From contig JAEWGI010000054.1 of assembly GCA_023388355.1 (NCBI GenBank), forward strand, positions 62,001 through 126,000: a stretch of 64,000 nucleotides of DNA, in the 5' to 3' direction. The translations under genes were made by a program, and so were the position numbers. Shown piece after piece: positions 19,840-28,496 of the stretch. This stretch comes from Pseudomonadota bacterium. GTDB lineage: Bacteria; Pseudomonadota; Gammaproteobacteria; Xanthomonadales; Xanthomonadaceae. How positions within the stretch are numbered: position 1 is the first letter of the stretch; each line of letters starts with the position of its first letter. The notes under the pieces are model-generated. The model did no database searches. It was not told where the DNA came from and worked only from the letters and a program-made list of their open reading frames with translations.

Positions 19840-20735
19840 ACACGCCCGATCCGCCCGTAGCCGACGGCGACCGCACGCCGGTCTCGCTGCTGATCGTCAG
19901 CGGCATGTCCGGCGGCGGCAAGACCGTGGCCCTCAACACCTTCGAGGACCTGGGCTTCTACTGCGTGGACAACCTTCCGGCCGAACTGCTGCCGGAGTTC
20001 GTGCGCGCCGTCGCCCACCCCGAGCGCGCCGAGCAGAAGCTCGCGGTCGGCATCGACATGCGCAACCGCGGCGACCTCGCCAGCCTGCCGCAGTGGCTGT
20101 CCGCGGTCGGGGCGATGGGACTGGAGCCGCAGCTGGTGTTCTTCGACGCCAGCGACGCCACCCTGCTGCGGCGCTACGCCGACACCCGCCGCCGGCATCC
20201 GCTGACCCACCTGGGCCTGGCCCTGGCCGATGCGATCGCGCTTGAGCGCCAGGCGCTCAAGCCGCTGCACGCGCTGGCCGACATGGTGCTCGACACCAGC
20301 GACCTCAACGTCCACCAGCTGCGCCACCGGGTGCTCACCGAGCTGGGGCTGGTCCAGGACTCGTCGCTGTCGCTGCTGTTCGAGTCGTTCGCCTACCGCC
20401 GCGGCCTGCCGGCCGACGCCGACTTCGTGTTCGACGCACGCAGCCTGCCCAACCCGCACTGGGACCCGCGGCTCAAGCCGCTCTCGGGGCGCGACGCCGA
20501 GGTCCGCGCCTACCTGGAGGAGCGCGACGAGGTCAACGAGTACGTGCAGCAGGTGTCGGACTTCCTCGATACCTGGCTGCCGCGGATGCAGTCGGGCACG
20601 CGCAGCTACGTCACCGTCGCCTTCGGCTGCAGCGGCGGCCGCCACCGCTCGGTCTACCTGGCCGAGACCATGGCCGGGCGCGCGCGCGAGCGCGGCTGGA
20701 CCGAGGTCGCGACCTTCCACCGCGAACTGGACTGA
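19836..20735 (+). CDS. rapZ: RNase adapter protein RapZ
   Basis: Nucleotide- and RNA-binding protein of 299 residues. In E. coli RapZ binds GlmZ/GlmY small RNAs and directs RNase E to control GlmS and hence cell-wall amino sugar supply. Walker A is [24 protein letters not shown] follows; the C-terminal domain carries [17 protein letters not shown]. The GTG start overlaps the hprK stop. No GlmY/GlmZ-like RNA was seen in the window. Confidence 0.94.
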   Translation: MNTPDPPVADGDRTPVSLLIVSGMSGGGKTVALNTFEDLGFYCVDNLPAELLPEFVRAVAHPERAEQKLAVGIDMRNRGDLASLPQWLSAVGAMGLEPQLVFFDASDATLLRRYADTRRRHPLTHLGLALADAIALERQALKPLHALADMVLDTSDLNVHQLRHRVLTELGLVQDSSLSLLFESFAYRRGLPADADFVFDARSLPNPHWDPRLKPLSGRDAEVRAYLEERDEVNEYVQQVSDFLDTWLPRMQSGTRSYVTVAFGCSGGRHRSVYLAETMAGRARERGWTEVATFHRELD

Positions 20736-20842
20736 GCCGGCGCGTGCCGCCAGCGCCTGCCGTTCCCCGTCGTGGCCGGACGGCGGTGTGCCGGCACGCA
20801 TCATCCCGCCCCGGACGCTTCCGGCGCGTCGTCCGCGTCTGC

Positions 20843-20848
20843 TAACTT
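20843..20848 (+). promoter_or_regulatory. putative -10 placing transcription start on the EIIA ATG
   Basis: TAACTT, preceded by TGC, ends exactly six bases before the ATG at 20855, the spacing expected for a leaderless transcript. No ribosome binding site is present; the -35 is weak. Confidence 0.45.
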
Positions 20849-20854
20849 GGCGCG

Positions 20855-21250
20855 ATGGCCGTCGGCATCCTCCTCCTCACCCATTCGGGCATCGGCACCG
20901 CGCTGGCCGCGGTCGCCAACACCCTGCTGCGCGGCAATCCGCCGCTGCGGGTGGAAACCTTCGAGGTGCCGTTCGACGCCGATCCCGAGGCGCTGCTGCC
21001 GCAGGCCAGCGCCGCGATGCGCCGCGCCGACGGCGGCGGCGGCGTGCTGATCCTGACCGATCTGTACGGCGCCAGCCCCAGCAACCTGGCCGCCCGCCTG
21101 TCCAGACTGGGCACGCCGTCACGCCGGGTGTCGGCGCTGAGCTTGCCGATGCTGCTGCGGGTGATGAATTATGCTGAACTTCCCCTGGAGGAACTCCCCG
21201 CCGTGGCCGCCGCTGGCGCCCGCAACGGGGTCATCCTCGACGACGCCTGA
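20855..21250 (+). CDS. PTS EIIA component, mannose family
   Basis: Protein of 131 residues of the EIIA-Man/ManX fold, with the phosphorylatable histidine 10 in LLTHSGIG and the later LTDLYGASPSNLA. There is no EIIB, EIIC or EIID partner nearby, so it is most likely a regulatory phosphoacceptor from HPr, not part of a sugar permease. Its own promoter seems to lie directly at the ATG. HPr begins eight bases downstream. Confidence 0.9.
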   Translation: MAVGILLLTHSGIGTALAAVANTLLRGNPPLRVETFEVPFDADPEALLPQASAAMRRADGGGGVLILTDLYGASPSNLAARLSRLGTPSRRVSALSLPMLLRVMNYAELPLEELPAVAAAGARNGVILDDA

Positions 21251-21258
21251 GGCCGACG

Positions 21259-21528
21259 ATGATCGAACGCAAATTGCTCATCGCCAACAAGCTCGGCCTG
21301 CACGCACGCGCCACCGCCCGCCTGGTGCAGGTGCTGTCGGCGTTCCGCAGCGACGCCACCCTGGTCGCCAAGGGCCGCGAGGTCAACGCCAAGAGCATCA
21401 TGGGCGTGATGCTGCTCGCCGCCGGCCACGGCACCAGCGTGGTGCTGCGCCTGGAGGGCGAGGACGAGGATGCCGCGATGGAAGCCGCGGCCGCGCTGTT
21501 CGAACGAAAATTCGACGAGGGCGGCTGA
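21259..21528 (+). CDS. ptsH: phosphocarrier protein HPr
   Basis: HPr of 89 residues. Active-site histidine 15 is in KLGLHARATARLV and regulatory serine 46 in NAKSIMGVM, the target of the HprK encoded 1.4 kb upstream. It relays phosphate from EI to EIIA-Ntr and EIIA-Man. The stop shares its A with the ptsI start. Confidence 0.96.
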   Translation: MIERKLLIANKLGLHARATARLVQVLSAFRSDATLVAKGREVNAKSIMGVMLLAAGHGTSVVLRLEGEDEDAAMEAAAALFERKFDEGG

Positions 21529-23252
21529 TGCGGCATGCGCTGGCCGGCCACGGCGCGTCGCGGGGCAGCGCCCTGGGGCGCGCGCGGATCCGCCTGCCGC
21601 ATGCGCTGGAGGTTGCCGAGGAGCGGATCGCCGGCGGCGCGGTCGAGGCCGAGCTGCAGCGCCTGCACACGGCGATCGACGCGGTCCGGCTGGAGATGCG
21701 CAACATGCGCACGCGCCTGCACGGCGCGCTCGCCCACGAGGTCGGCGAGTTCCTCGACCTGCACACCCTGCTGCTAGACGACCCGGAGCTGCTGCAGGGC
21801 CTGGACGACCTGGTGCGCAAGGGCCGCTATGGCGCCGACTATGCGCTGCGCCTGCAGCGCGACCGCCTGGCCGCCGTGTTCGAGAGCATGGACGACCCCT
21901 ACTTCCGCAGCCGGGTGGAGGACATCGACCATGTCATCGGCCGCGTCCACGCCATGCTGCACAAGCGCGAAGCCGACCTGCGCGGGGTGGCCGGCGAGAT
22001 CCTGGTCACCGATTCGATCGCTCCGGCCGATCTGAGCCAGCTGCAGGCCCAGGGCGTGCTGGCGGTGATCACCGCCGGCGGCAGCGCGCTGTCGCACAGC
22101 GCGATCCTGGCGCGCAGCCTGCACCTGCCGCTGGTGGTGGGCGCGCCGCAGGCGCTGCAGCAGATCAACGACGGCGACGTGCTGGTGGTGGACGGTGCCA
22201 GCGGCGAGATCGTGGTCGAGCCGGGCGCCGCGGACCTGCGCGTCTACCGCGCACGCCTGCGCGAGGAGAAGCGCGAGCGCAAGCAGCTGCACCGGCTGCG
22301 GCGCGAACCCTCGCGCACCCTGGACGACGTCGACATCAAGCTCTGGGCCAACGCCGAGTCGCGCGAGGACGTGACCGGCGCGCACGCGCTCGGCGCCGCC
22401 GGCGTGGGCCTGTACCGCACCGAATTCCTGTTCCTGCAGCGCAGCGAGCTGCCGGACGAGGAGGAGCAGTTCCGCGCCTACCGCGACGTGGTGCTGGGCA
22501 TGACCGGACGCGCGGTCACCATCCGCACCATGGACATCGGCGCCGACAAGGCCGACCGCACCGGCCTGGCCCTGGCGGACGAGCCCAATCCGGCGCTGGG
22601 TCTGCGCGGCGTGCGCCTTTCGCTGGCGCGCACCGACGTGTTCCGCACCCAGCTGCGGGCAATCCTGCGCGCCTCGGGCTACGGGCCGCTGCGGGTGCTG
22701 GTGCCGATGGTGAGCGCGCGCGAGGAGATGCTGGCCGTGGCCACGCTGCTGCGCGAGGTGGCGCAGGAGCTGCGCGACGAGGGCCGCGAGATCGGCGAGC
22801 ACGTGCCGCTAGGGGCGATGATCGAGGTGCCGGCGGCGGCGATCGCGCTGCAGTCCTTCATCGGCACGGTCGACTTCATTTCCATCGGCACCAACGACCT
22901 GACCCAGTACCTGCTGGCCGCCGACCGCGGCAACGACGCGCTGGGCGAGCTGTATTCGCCCCTGCACCCGGCGGTGCTCAGGCTGCTGCATTCGGTGATC
23001 CGGATCGCGCGCGCGCGCGGCAAGCCGGTGGCGGTGTGCGGCGAGATGGCCGGCGACCCGGCCCTGACTCCGCTGCTGCTGGCCCTGGGCCTGGAAGAGC
23101 TCAGCCTGCACCCGGCCACCCTGCTGGAGGTGCGACGCGCGATCCGCGCCCAGCGGCTCGACGCACTGCGGGCCGCGGCCCCGGCGCTGCTGCGCTGCCC
23201 CGACCGCGCCGCGATCGAACGCTGGCTCGCGCGCAACACCCCACCGCTGTAG
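21528..23252 (+). CDS. ptsI: phosphoenolpyruvate-protein phosphotransferase (EI)
   Basis: Enzyme I, 574 residues, that takes phosphate from PEP and gives it to HPr. The swivelling domain has the active histidine (about residue 190) in ITAGGSALSHSAILARSL; the PEP domain has LYRTEFLFLQR, RTMDIGADK, TNDLTQYLLAADR and AVCGEMAGD with the catalytic cysteine. No N-terminal GAF domain is present, so this is the PtsI type and not PtsP. It ends the PTS run; mgtE follows after 167 bases of unremarkable DNA. Confidence 0.96.
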   Translation: MRHALAGHGASRGSALGRARIRLPHALEVAEERIAGGAVEAELQRLHTAIDAVRLEMRNMRTRLHGALAHEVGEFLDLHTLLLDDPELLQGLDDLVRKGRYGADYALRLQRDRLAAVFESMDDPYFRSRVEDIDHVIGRVHAMLHKREADLRGVAGEILVTDSIAPADLSQLQAQGVLAVITAGGSALSHSAILARSLHLPLVVGAPQALQQINDGDVLVVDGASGEIVVEPGAADLRVYRARLREEKRERKQLHRLRREPSRTLDDVDIKLWANAESREDVTGAHALGAAGVGLYRTEFLFLQRSELPDEEEQFRAYRDVVLGMTGRAVTIRTMDIGADKADRTGLALADEPNPALGLRGVRLSLARTDVFRTQLRAILRASGYGPLRVLVPMVSAREEMLAVATLLREVAQELRDEGREIGEHVPLGAMIEVPAAAIALQSFIGTVDFISIGTNDLTQYLLAADRGNDALGELYSPLHPAVLRLLHSVIRIARARGKPVAVCGEMAGDPALTPLLLALGLEELSLHPATLLEVRRAIRAQRLDALRAAAPALLRCPDRAAIERWLARNTPPL

Positions 23253-23419
23253 TCGGTTTGAGGCGGCGGGGCGCAGGACGGACGGAAACCTCCCGGGCAT
23301 CCGCAAGCCGCTCGCAGGCTGGGCAACATGCGCGGCCGCAGGCGATAATGCACGCATGAACGCCTGACCGGCCGCGCCATCCCGCGCGGCATGCCCTCGC
23401 ATCACCGGAGCCGCAGCGC

Positions 23420-24781
23420 ATGGCAGAAGCCGTCCGCCACGACAAGACCGCGCGCCAGCTGCGCCTGCTGTCGGATGCGCTCGACAGCGGTCGCCTCGGC
23501 CCGGTCCGGCGCATGGTCCACACCCTGGCCCCGGCCGAGATCGGCAACCTGCTCGAGTCGCTGCCGCCCGACAAGCGCATGGTGGTCTGGGGCCTGGTCG
23601 ACCCGGACGACGACGGCGAGGTGCTGGTCCACGTCGGCGACGAGGTGCGCGAGAGCCTGATCGCGGACATGGACCAGGACGAGCTGGTCGCGGCGGTCGA
23701 GGACCTGGACATCGACGACCTCGCCGACCTGGTCGAGGATCTGCCCGACGCGGTGATCGATGCGCTGCTGCGCTCGATGGACCGCGACAACCGCGAGCGC
23801 CTGGAAAAGGTGCTGTCCTACCCCGAGGACACCGCCGGCCGCCTGATGAACCCGGACGTGGTGACGGTGCGCGCCGACACCACGGTCGACGTGGTGCTGC
23901 GCTTCCTGCGCCTGCGCGGCGAGCTGCCCGAGCACACCGACCACCTGTACGTGGTCAACCGCCGCCACCAGCTGATCGGCTGGGTGGCGCTGCAGGACCT
24001 GGTCACGCGCGACCCGGGCACGCCGATCAACCAGCTGATCGATGACGAGCTCGAATCGCTGCACGTCGACGCCTCGGCCGAGCAGGTCGCGCGCCAGTTC
24101 TCCGACAGCGACTGGGTCTCGGCGCCGGTGGTGGACGACGGCAACGTGCTGCTGGGCCGCATCACCATCGACGACGTGGTCGACATCATCCGCGAGCAGG
24201 CCGAGCACCAGGCGTTGGGCGCGGCCGGCCTGGACGAGGACGAGGACCTGTTCTCGCCGGTTCCGCGCGCGGTGCGCGGCCGCGTGGTCTGGCTCGGCAT
24301 CAACCTGCTCACGGCCTTCCTCGCCGCCGGCGTGATCGGCCAGTTCGACGCCACCATCGAGCAGATCGTGGCGCTGGCGGTGCTGATGCCGATCGTGGCA
24401 GGCATCGGAGGCAACGCCGCGGTCCAGGTGCTGACCCTGATGGTGCGCGGCATCGCGCTCGGCCAGGTCGGCGCCAGCAACGCCAGCATCCTGCTGTGGA
24501 AGGAGCTGCGGGTGGCGCTGATCAACGGCCTGCTGATCGGCGGCCTGGTCGGACTGGTCGCGCTGGTCTGGTTCGGCAGCTGGCTGCTGGCGCTGGTGAT
24601 CGCCTCGGCGCTGGTCATCAACTTCTGCTCCGCCGCGCTGGCCGGCGTGGCGGTGCCGCTGCTGCTCAAGCGCATGGGCGTGGACCCGGCCGTGGCCGGC
24701 ACGGTCGTGGTCACGGCCGTCACGGACGTCATGGGATTCTTCAGCTTCCTCGGGCTCGCCACGCTCGTCATCCTGCGCTGA
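23420..24781 (+). CDS. mgtE: magnesium transporter MgtE
   Basis: Inner-membrane magnesium channel of 453 residues. Residues about 1-130 form the acidic N domain with RMVHTLAPAEIGNLLESLP; tandem CBS domains follow (about 135-265) and sense cytosolic magnesium; five transmembrane helices occupy about 285-453, with GIGGNAAVQVLTLMVRGIALG as the pore signature. A CCGGAG box precedes the ATG. The mgtE gene next to the PTS genes is a recurrent arrangement in Xanthomonadaceae; a functional link is not established. Confidence 0.94.
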   Translation: MAEAVRHDKTARQLRLLSDALDSGRLGPVRRMVHTLAPAEIGNLLESLPPDKRMVVWGLVDPDDDGEVLVHVGDEVRESLIADMDQDELVAAVEDLDIDDLADLVEDLPDAVIDALLRSMDRDNRERLEKVLSYPEDTAGRLMNPDVVTVRADTTVDVVLRFLRLRGELPEHTDHLYVVNRRHQLIGWVALQDLVTRDPGTPINQLIDDELESLHVDASAEQVARQFSDSDWVSAPVVDDGNVLLGRITIDDVVDIIREQAEHQALGAAGLDEDEDLFSPVPRAVRGRVVWLGINLLTAFLAAGVIGQFDATIEQIVALAVLMPIVAGIGGNAAVQVLTLMVRGIALGQVGASNASILLWKELRVALINGLLIGGLVGLVALVWFGSWLLALVIASALVINFCSAALAGVAVPLLLKRMGVDPAVAGTVVVTAVTDVMGFFSFLGLATLVILR

Positions 24782-24801
24782 ATCGTGACCGGAGATCCGT
24801 C

Positions 24802-25599
24802 ATGCGTCTGTCTGCGTCGTTGCTCCTCGTCCTCGTGCTCGGCGGCTGCGTGAGCATCTCCCCGCTGGCCACGCGCGGCATGTTCCTGGAACGGGAGATC
24901 GAGGTCGAGGGCAGCACGCATCGCTACCAGGTGTTCGCGCCGGCGCGCTCGGTGGTCGACGACAAGGCCCCGGTGATCGTGTTCCTGCACGGCTCGGGCG
25001 AGCGCGGCGACGACAACCGCAGGCAGGCCGAGGTGGGGCTGGGTCCCTACGTGCGCGGCCGCGCCGGCGGGTTCCCCGCGATCGTCGTGTTCCCGCAGGC
25101 GCCGCAGGGCGCCGAGTGGAACCAGATGACGGACGTCGTCCTGGCCCAGCTCGACGCGGCCACCCGCGAGTTCGACGGCGATCCGGACCGCACCTACCTC
25201 ACCGGACTGTCGATGGGCGGCTACGGCACCTGGGACCTGGCGCTGCGCCACTCCTACCGCTTCGCCGCGCTGGTGCCGGTGTGCGGCGGACTGCTGCATC
25301 CGGACCGGCCTTCGATGGCGGTCGGCGGCCTGGAGCACGAGGACGATCCCCATGCGGCGGTGGCGCGGCGCCTGCGCGACATGCCGGTGTGGATCTTCCA
25401 CGGTGCGCGCGACAGCTCGGTTCCGGTCGAGTACTCGCGCAATCTCCACGCCGCGTTCCAGGCCGCCGGCGCCCGCGATGCGCGCTACACCGAGTTCCCG
25501 GAAGCCGGGCACAACAGCTGGGACCTCGCCTACGCCACGCCGGAGCTGTGGGACTGGCTGTTCTCGCAGTACCGGGTGGATGCGTTCCGGCAGCAGTAG
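24802..25599 (+). CDS. lipoprotein alpha/beta hydrolase (esterase-like)
   Basis: Protein of 265 residues with a lipoprotein signal (SLLLVLVLGGC, cysteine about residue 17) and an alpha/beta-hydrolase body: HGSGERGDDN near the oxyanion region, nucleophile elbow GLSMGGYGTWDLAL, and catalytic histidine in EAGHNSWDL. This matches the phospholipase/carboxylesterase and PHB-depolymerase-like group, often annotated as prolyl oligopeptidase family. It is anchored to a membrane in the periplasm. The natural substrate is unknown. CGGAG precedes the ATG. Confidence 0.8.
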   Translation: MRLSASLLLVLVLGGCVSISPLATRGMFLEREIEVEGSTHRYQVFAPARSVVDDKAPVIVFLHGSGERGDDNRRQAEVGLGPYVRGRAGGFPAIVVFPQAPQGAEWNQMTDVVLAQLDAATREFDGDPDRTYLTGLSMGGYGTWDLALRHSYRFAALVPVCGGLLHPDRPSMAVGGLEHEDDPHAAVARRLRDMPVWIFHGARDSSVPVEYSRNLHAAFQAAGARDARYTEFPEAGHNSWDLAYATPELWDWLFSQYRVDAFRQQ

Positions 25600-25631
25600 G
25601 CCCGCGCGCGCGACATCCGCCGCCCCCGCGC

Positions 25632-26570
25632 TCAGCCCCGCCCCAGCAGCGCCTCCAGCACCGCCATCCGGACCGCCACGCCGTTCGCCACCTGGCGCAG
25701 GACCAGCGACTGCGGGCCGTCGGCAACCTCGTCGGTGATCTCGACGCCCCGGTTCATCGGCCCGGGGTGCAGCACCACCGCGGCATCCGCGGCGCGGCGC
25801 AGGCGCGCGGCGGTCAGGCCGTAGTCGCGGTGGTAGTCCTCGAGCGAGGCGACCAGGCCCTCCTCCATGCGCTCGCGCTGCAGGCGCAGCATCATCAGCG
25901 CGTCGACGCCCTCGAGCGCGGCGTCGAGGTCGTGGGACAGGGTGCAGCCGGCAAAGCTGTCGTCGTCGGGCAGCAGCGACGCCGGCCCGCAGACGCGGAT
26001 CTCGCCGGCGCCGAGCGTGCGCAGCGCGTGCAGGTCGGAACGCGCGACGCGCGAGTGCCTGACGTCGCCGACGATCAGGAATCGGCGGCGCGAGAAGTCG
26101 TCTCCGAAGGCCTGGCGCAGGGTGAGCATGTCGAGCAGGCCCTGGGTCGGGTGCGCGCTGCGGCCGTCACCGGCGTTGACCAGGGCGCTGCCGGGATCAG
26201 CCGCCGCCGCCAGGTCCGCGACCGCTCCGTCGCCGGAATGGCGCACGACAAAGCCGCGCACGCCCATCGCCTCGATGTTCTTCAGGGTGTCGCACGCGGT
26301 CTCGCCCTTGGTGGTCGAGGAGGTCGCGGCGTCGAAGCCGAGCACGTCCGCGCCCAGGCGCTGGCTGGCACGCTGGAAGCTCAACCGGGTGCGGGTGGAC
26401 GGTTCGAAGAACAGCGTGCACACCGCGGTTCCGGCCAGGGCCTGGCGCGCGTCGGCGCCGTCGGCGAAGGCCTGGGCGCGGTCGAGCAGGGCGACCAGGG
26501 CCGGGCGCGGCAGGCCGTCGAGGGTGAGCAGGTGGGCAAGGCGGCCGGTGGCGTCGGTCTGGGCGGTCAT
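25632..26570 (-). CDS. pyrB: aspartate carbamoyltransferase catalytic subunit
   Basis: ATCase, 312 residues, the first committed step of pyrimidine synthesis (carbamoyl phosphate plus aspartate). FFEPSTRTRLSFQRASQRLG carries the carbamoyl phosphate site, HPTQGLLDMLTLRQ the substrate histidine, and MMLRLQRER the aspartate-binding arginine. No regulatory pyrI or dihydroorotase-like pyrC' follows, so the quaternary form cannot be told from this window. I chose ATG 26570 because it is preceded by a correctly placed -10-like element. Confidence 0.95.
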   Translation of the reverse strand: MTAQTDATGRLAHLLTLDGLPRPALVALLDRAQAFADGADARQALAGTAVCTLFFEPSTRTRLSFQRASQRLGADVLGFDAATSSTTKGETACDTLKNIEAMGVRGFVVRHSGDGAVADLAAAADPGSALVNAGDGRSAHPTQGLLDMLTLRQAFGDDFSRRRFLIVGDVRHSRVARSDLHALRTLGAGEIRVCGPASLLPDDDSFAGCTLSHDLDAALEGVDALMMLRLQRERMEEGLVASLEDYHRDYGLTAARLRRAADAAVVLHPGPMNRGVEITDEVADGPQSLVLRQVANGVAVRMAVLEALLGRG

Positions 26571-26576
26571 GCCGCT

Positions 26577-26582
26577 ATTGTC
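26577..26582 (-). promoter_or_regulatory. putative -10 placing transcription start on the pyrB ATG
   Basis: On the minus strand GACAAT ends six bases before the ATG. No ribosome binding site lies between; the -35 is weak. Confidence 0.4.
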
Positions 26583-26685
26583 CAGCAAACGCCCGCACTG
26601 CAGGAGCGGCTCCCCTGGAAGGGCGGCGGGCCAGCACCGTGCCGGGCCACTTCACGCGCGCCTACGGCGTGCGCCCCCATCCCAA

Positions 26686-26747
26686 CCTTCCCCCGCACGC
26701 GGGGGAAGGAGCAGGGCGACAGCCTCCCCCCCGCACGCGGGGAAAGG
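26686..26747. repeat. pair of CCTTCCCCCG hairpin repeats
   Basis: The first unit (26686-26709) has a perfect 10-base stem CCTTCCCCCG/CGGGGGAAGG with loop CACG; a decayed second copy occupies 26723-26747. They lie downstream of ruvX and upstream of pyrB on the minus strand and may end ruvX transcription, although no T-run follows. Confidence 0.65.
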
Positions 26748-26779
26748 GGCAGAGGCAGCAGCGCCTGGGTGCGTCAGGC

Positions 26780-27334
26780 TCAGCCGGGAGAATCGGGGTC
26801 GGAGTCGATTTCCCGGTCGGAAGGAGCGGCAGCTGCGGCATCCGGAGGGGAAAACGACTCTGACTTTGACCCCGCCACCAGCATCGCGTCCCCGGGCGCG
26901 GCGAACCATCGCTCGACGATCACCGCCGCCGCCACCGCATCGAGCGCCGCCGCGTCGCGCCGCCGGCGGCGGCCTTCGGCCCGGTCCAGCGCGAACCGCT
27001 GCGCGGCCTCGATCGAGCTGGCGCGCTCGTCGACCATCGCCACCGGCAGCCCGTAGCGGCTCCTGAGTTCGCCCGCGAACGCGCGGGCGCGGGCGCGGAT
27101 CGGCTGGTCGCCGCCGTCCAGGGTCATTGGGTCGCCGACCACCAGGCCGTCCGGACGCCATTCGCGCTGCAGCCGGTCGATCGCGGCCCAGTCGACCTGG
27201 TCGCCGTGCACGTCGATCACCGCCAGCGCGCGCGCGCCGTGGCCGTACGGGCTGCCCACCGCAACCCCGATCCGGCGCGCGCCGACGTCGAAGCCGAGCA
27301 CGGTGCCGTCGACGCGGATCGCGTCGGCGCTCAT
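26780..27334 (-). CDS. ruvX: Holliday junction resolvase-like protein RuvX/YqgF
   Basis: RNase H-fold nuclease of 184 residues; the family is linked to pre-16S rRNA 5'-end maturation and earlier to Holliday junctions. N-terminal [14 protein letters not shown] carries the first catalytic Asp; GDPMTLDG and [12 protein letters not shown] the others; [14 protein letters not shown] ends the normal domain. The protein is 30-40 residues longer than usual: its C-terminal tail ([30 protein letters not shown]) is encoded by an inverted repeat. It overlaps yqgE by four bases (ATGA). Confidence 0.9.
   Translation of the reverse strand: MSADAIRVDGTVLGFDVGARRIGVAVGSPYGHGARALAVIDVHGDQVDWAAIDRLQREWRPDGLVVGDPMTLDGGDQPIRARARAFAGELRSRYGLPVAMVDERASSIEAAQRFALDRAEGRRRRRDAAALDAVAAAVIVERWFAAPGDAMLVAGSKSESFSPPDAAAAAPSDREIDSDPDSPG
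26795..26873. repeat. inverted repeat of the GGGGTC-GAGTCG type inside ruvX
   Basis: GGGGTCGGAGTCGATTTCCC (26795-26814) faces GGGGAAAACGACTCTGACTTTGACCCC (26847-26873) in imperfect inversion. Similar GGGGTCAGAGTCG elements are scattered in Xanthomonadaceae genomes. Here it supplies the last codons of ruvX. Confidence 0.65.
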
Positions 27335-27897
27335 GCGTGGCCCACGTGCCCCGCCATCCGCATCAGGTCGACGCCGATCTCGCCGGCGGCGGCCTGCCAG
27401 CGCTGGTCCAGCGGCAGCGAGAACAGGATCGCCGGCCGGACCGGCGCGGTCAGCCAGCTGTTTTCGGTCAGCTCGAACTCCAGCTGCCCCGCGCCCCAGC
27501 CGGCGCAGCCAAGCGCCACCGTGGCGTGTTCCGGGCCTTCGTTCTTCGCGATGGCTTCGAGGATGTCGCGCGAGGTCGTGACCCACAGCCCGTCGGCGAC
27601 GGCAAGCGAGGAGTCCCAGCCGCGCGTGCCGTCGTGCATCACGAAGCCGCGCTCCGGATGCACCGGCCCGCCGGCAAGCACCCGCTGCTCCAGCAGCGCC
27701 GGATCCTCGCAGCCGATGTCCATCTGCTGCAGTACCTCGCCCAGGGTGTAGTCCGAGGCACGATTGACCACCACGCCCATCGCGCCTTCGTCGTCGTGCT
27801 GGCAGATCAGCGCGACCGTGCGCGCGAAGCCAGGATCGGCCAGGGTCGGCAGCGCGATCAGCAGCTGGTTGGCGAACGAGGGCGGCTGGCTGGACAT
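27331..27897 (-). CDS. YqgE/AlgH family protein
   Basis: DUF179 protein of 188 residues ([37 protein letters not shown], then [14 protein letters not shown] and [15 protein letters not shown]). The family has a known fold but no settled biochemical role; in Pseudomonas algH was tied to alginate regulation. It is encoded directly before ruvX in most proteobacteria, as here, with a four-base overlap. Confidence 0.9.
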   Translation of the reverse strand: MSSQPPSFANQLLIALPTLADPGFARTVALICQHDDEGAMGVVVNRASDYTLGEVLQQMDIGCEDPALLEQRVLAGGPVHPERGFVMHDGTRGWDSSLAVADGLWVTTSRDILEAIAKNEGPEHATVALGCAGWGAGQLEFELTENSWLTAPVRPAILFSLPLDQRWQAAAGEIGVDLMRMAGHVGHA

Positions 27898-27903
27898 GAG
27901 GCC

Positions 27904-27909
27904 ATTCTA
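27904..27909 (-). promoter_or_regulatory. putative -10 placing transcription start on the yqgE ATG
   Basis: TAGAAT on the minus strand, preceded by GC, ends six bases before the ATG at 27897. No ribosome binding site fits between. It would drive yqgE-ruvX. Confidence 0.5.
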
Positions 27910-27939
27910 GCCCTCCCTGCCGGGCGGCTCCGGCCGCGT

Positions 27940-28398
27940 TCAGCCCGGGCCGAACTGCTGCTCCTCCGGCGTGGCCAGGCGCACGTCCACCACTTCCACC
28001 CGCGCTTCCACCGTGCGCCCCGCCAGCGGATGGTTGCCGTCGACGGTGACGCGCTCGTCGTCGATCGCGGTCACCACCACCTCCAGCGGCCCGCGCGCGG
28101 TCTGCGCCGAGAGCTTCGCGCCCACCTGCGGCGCCGCCGCGGCCTGCAGGCGCTCGCGCGGCACCACCTGCACCAGCTCCTCATGGCGTGGGCCGAAGCC
28201 CGATTCGGGGGCGATCGTGACCCGGAAGGTGTCGCCCGGCGACTTCCCGGCCAGCGCCTGCTCCAGGCCGGGCATGACGCTGCCGGTGCCGTGCATGTAC
28301 ACCAGCGGCGCATGGCCGTGGGTGGAGGCGATGAGCTGGCCCTGCTCGTCGTGCAGGCTGAAGTGGACGGTGGCAATGCGGCGATCGGCGATGTCCAT
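27940..28398 (-). CDS. FKBP-type peptidyl-prolyl isomerase, SlyD-like
   Basis: Protein of 152 residues. FKBP strands (ATVHFSLHDEQGQLIAST, VYMHGTGSVMPGLEQALAGKSPGDTFRV) are interrupted after about residue 70 by the insert-in-flap chaperone domain (PESGFGPRHEELVQVVPRERL...VDGNHPLAGRTVEARVEVVDV), the SlyD/FkpB layout. There is no His/Cys-rich metal-binding tail, so nickel delivery of the E. coli SlyD kind is unlikely. Start ATG 28398 has CGGAG upstream. Confidence 0.9.
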   Translation of the reverse strand: MDIADRRIATVHFSLHDEQGQLIASTHGHAPLVYMHGTGSVMPGLEQALAGKSPGDTFRVTIAPESGFGPRHEELVQVVPRERLQAAAAPQVGAKLSAQTARGPLEVVVTAIDDERVTVDGNHPLAGRTVEARVEVVDVRLATPEEQQFGPG

Positions 28399-28484
28399 GG
28401 CGTCGCTCCGGGGGACTGCGCGCATGGTCGCGCGGCGCAGCCGCCGCGGGCAAGCCGGGCATACCCGCGGGTCCCGCGCGCCGC

Positions 28485-28490
28485 TATGCT
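28485..28490 (+). promoter_or_regulatory. putative -10 placing transcription start on the tag ATG
   Basis: TATGCT preceded by CCGC ends six bases before the ATG at 28497; there is no ribosome binding site. Confidence 0.45.
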
Positions 28491-28496
28491 GCGGCC

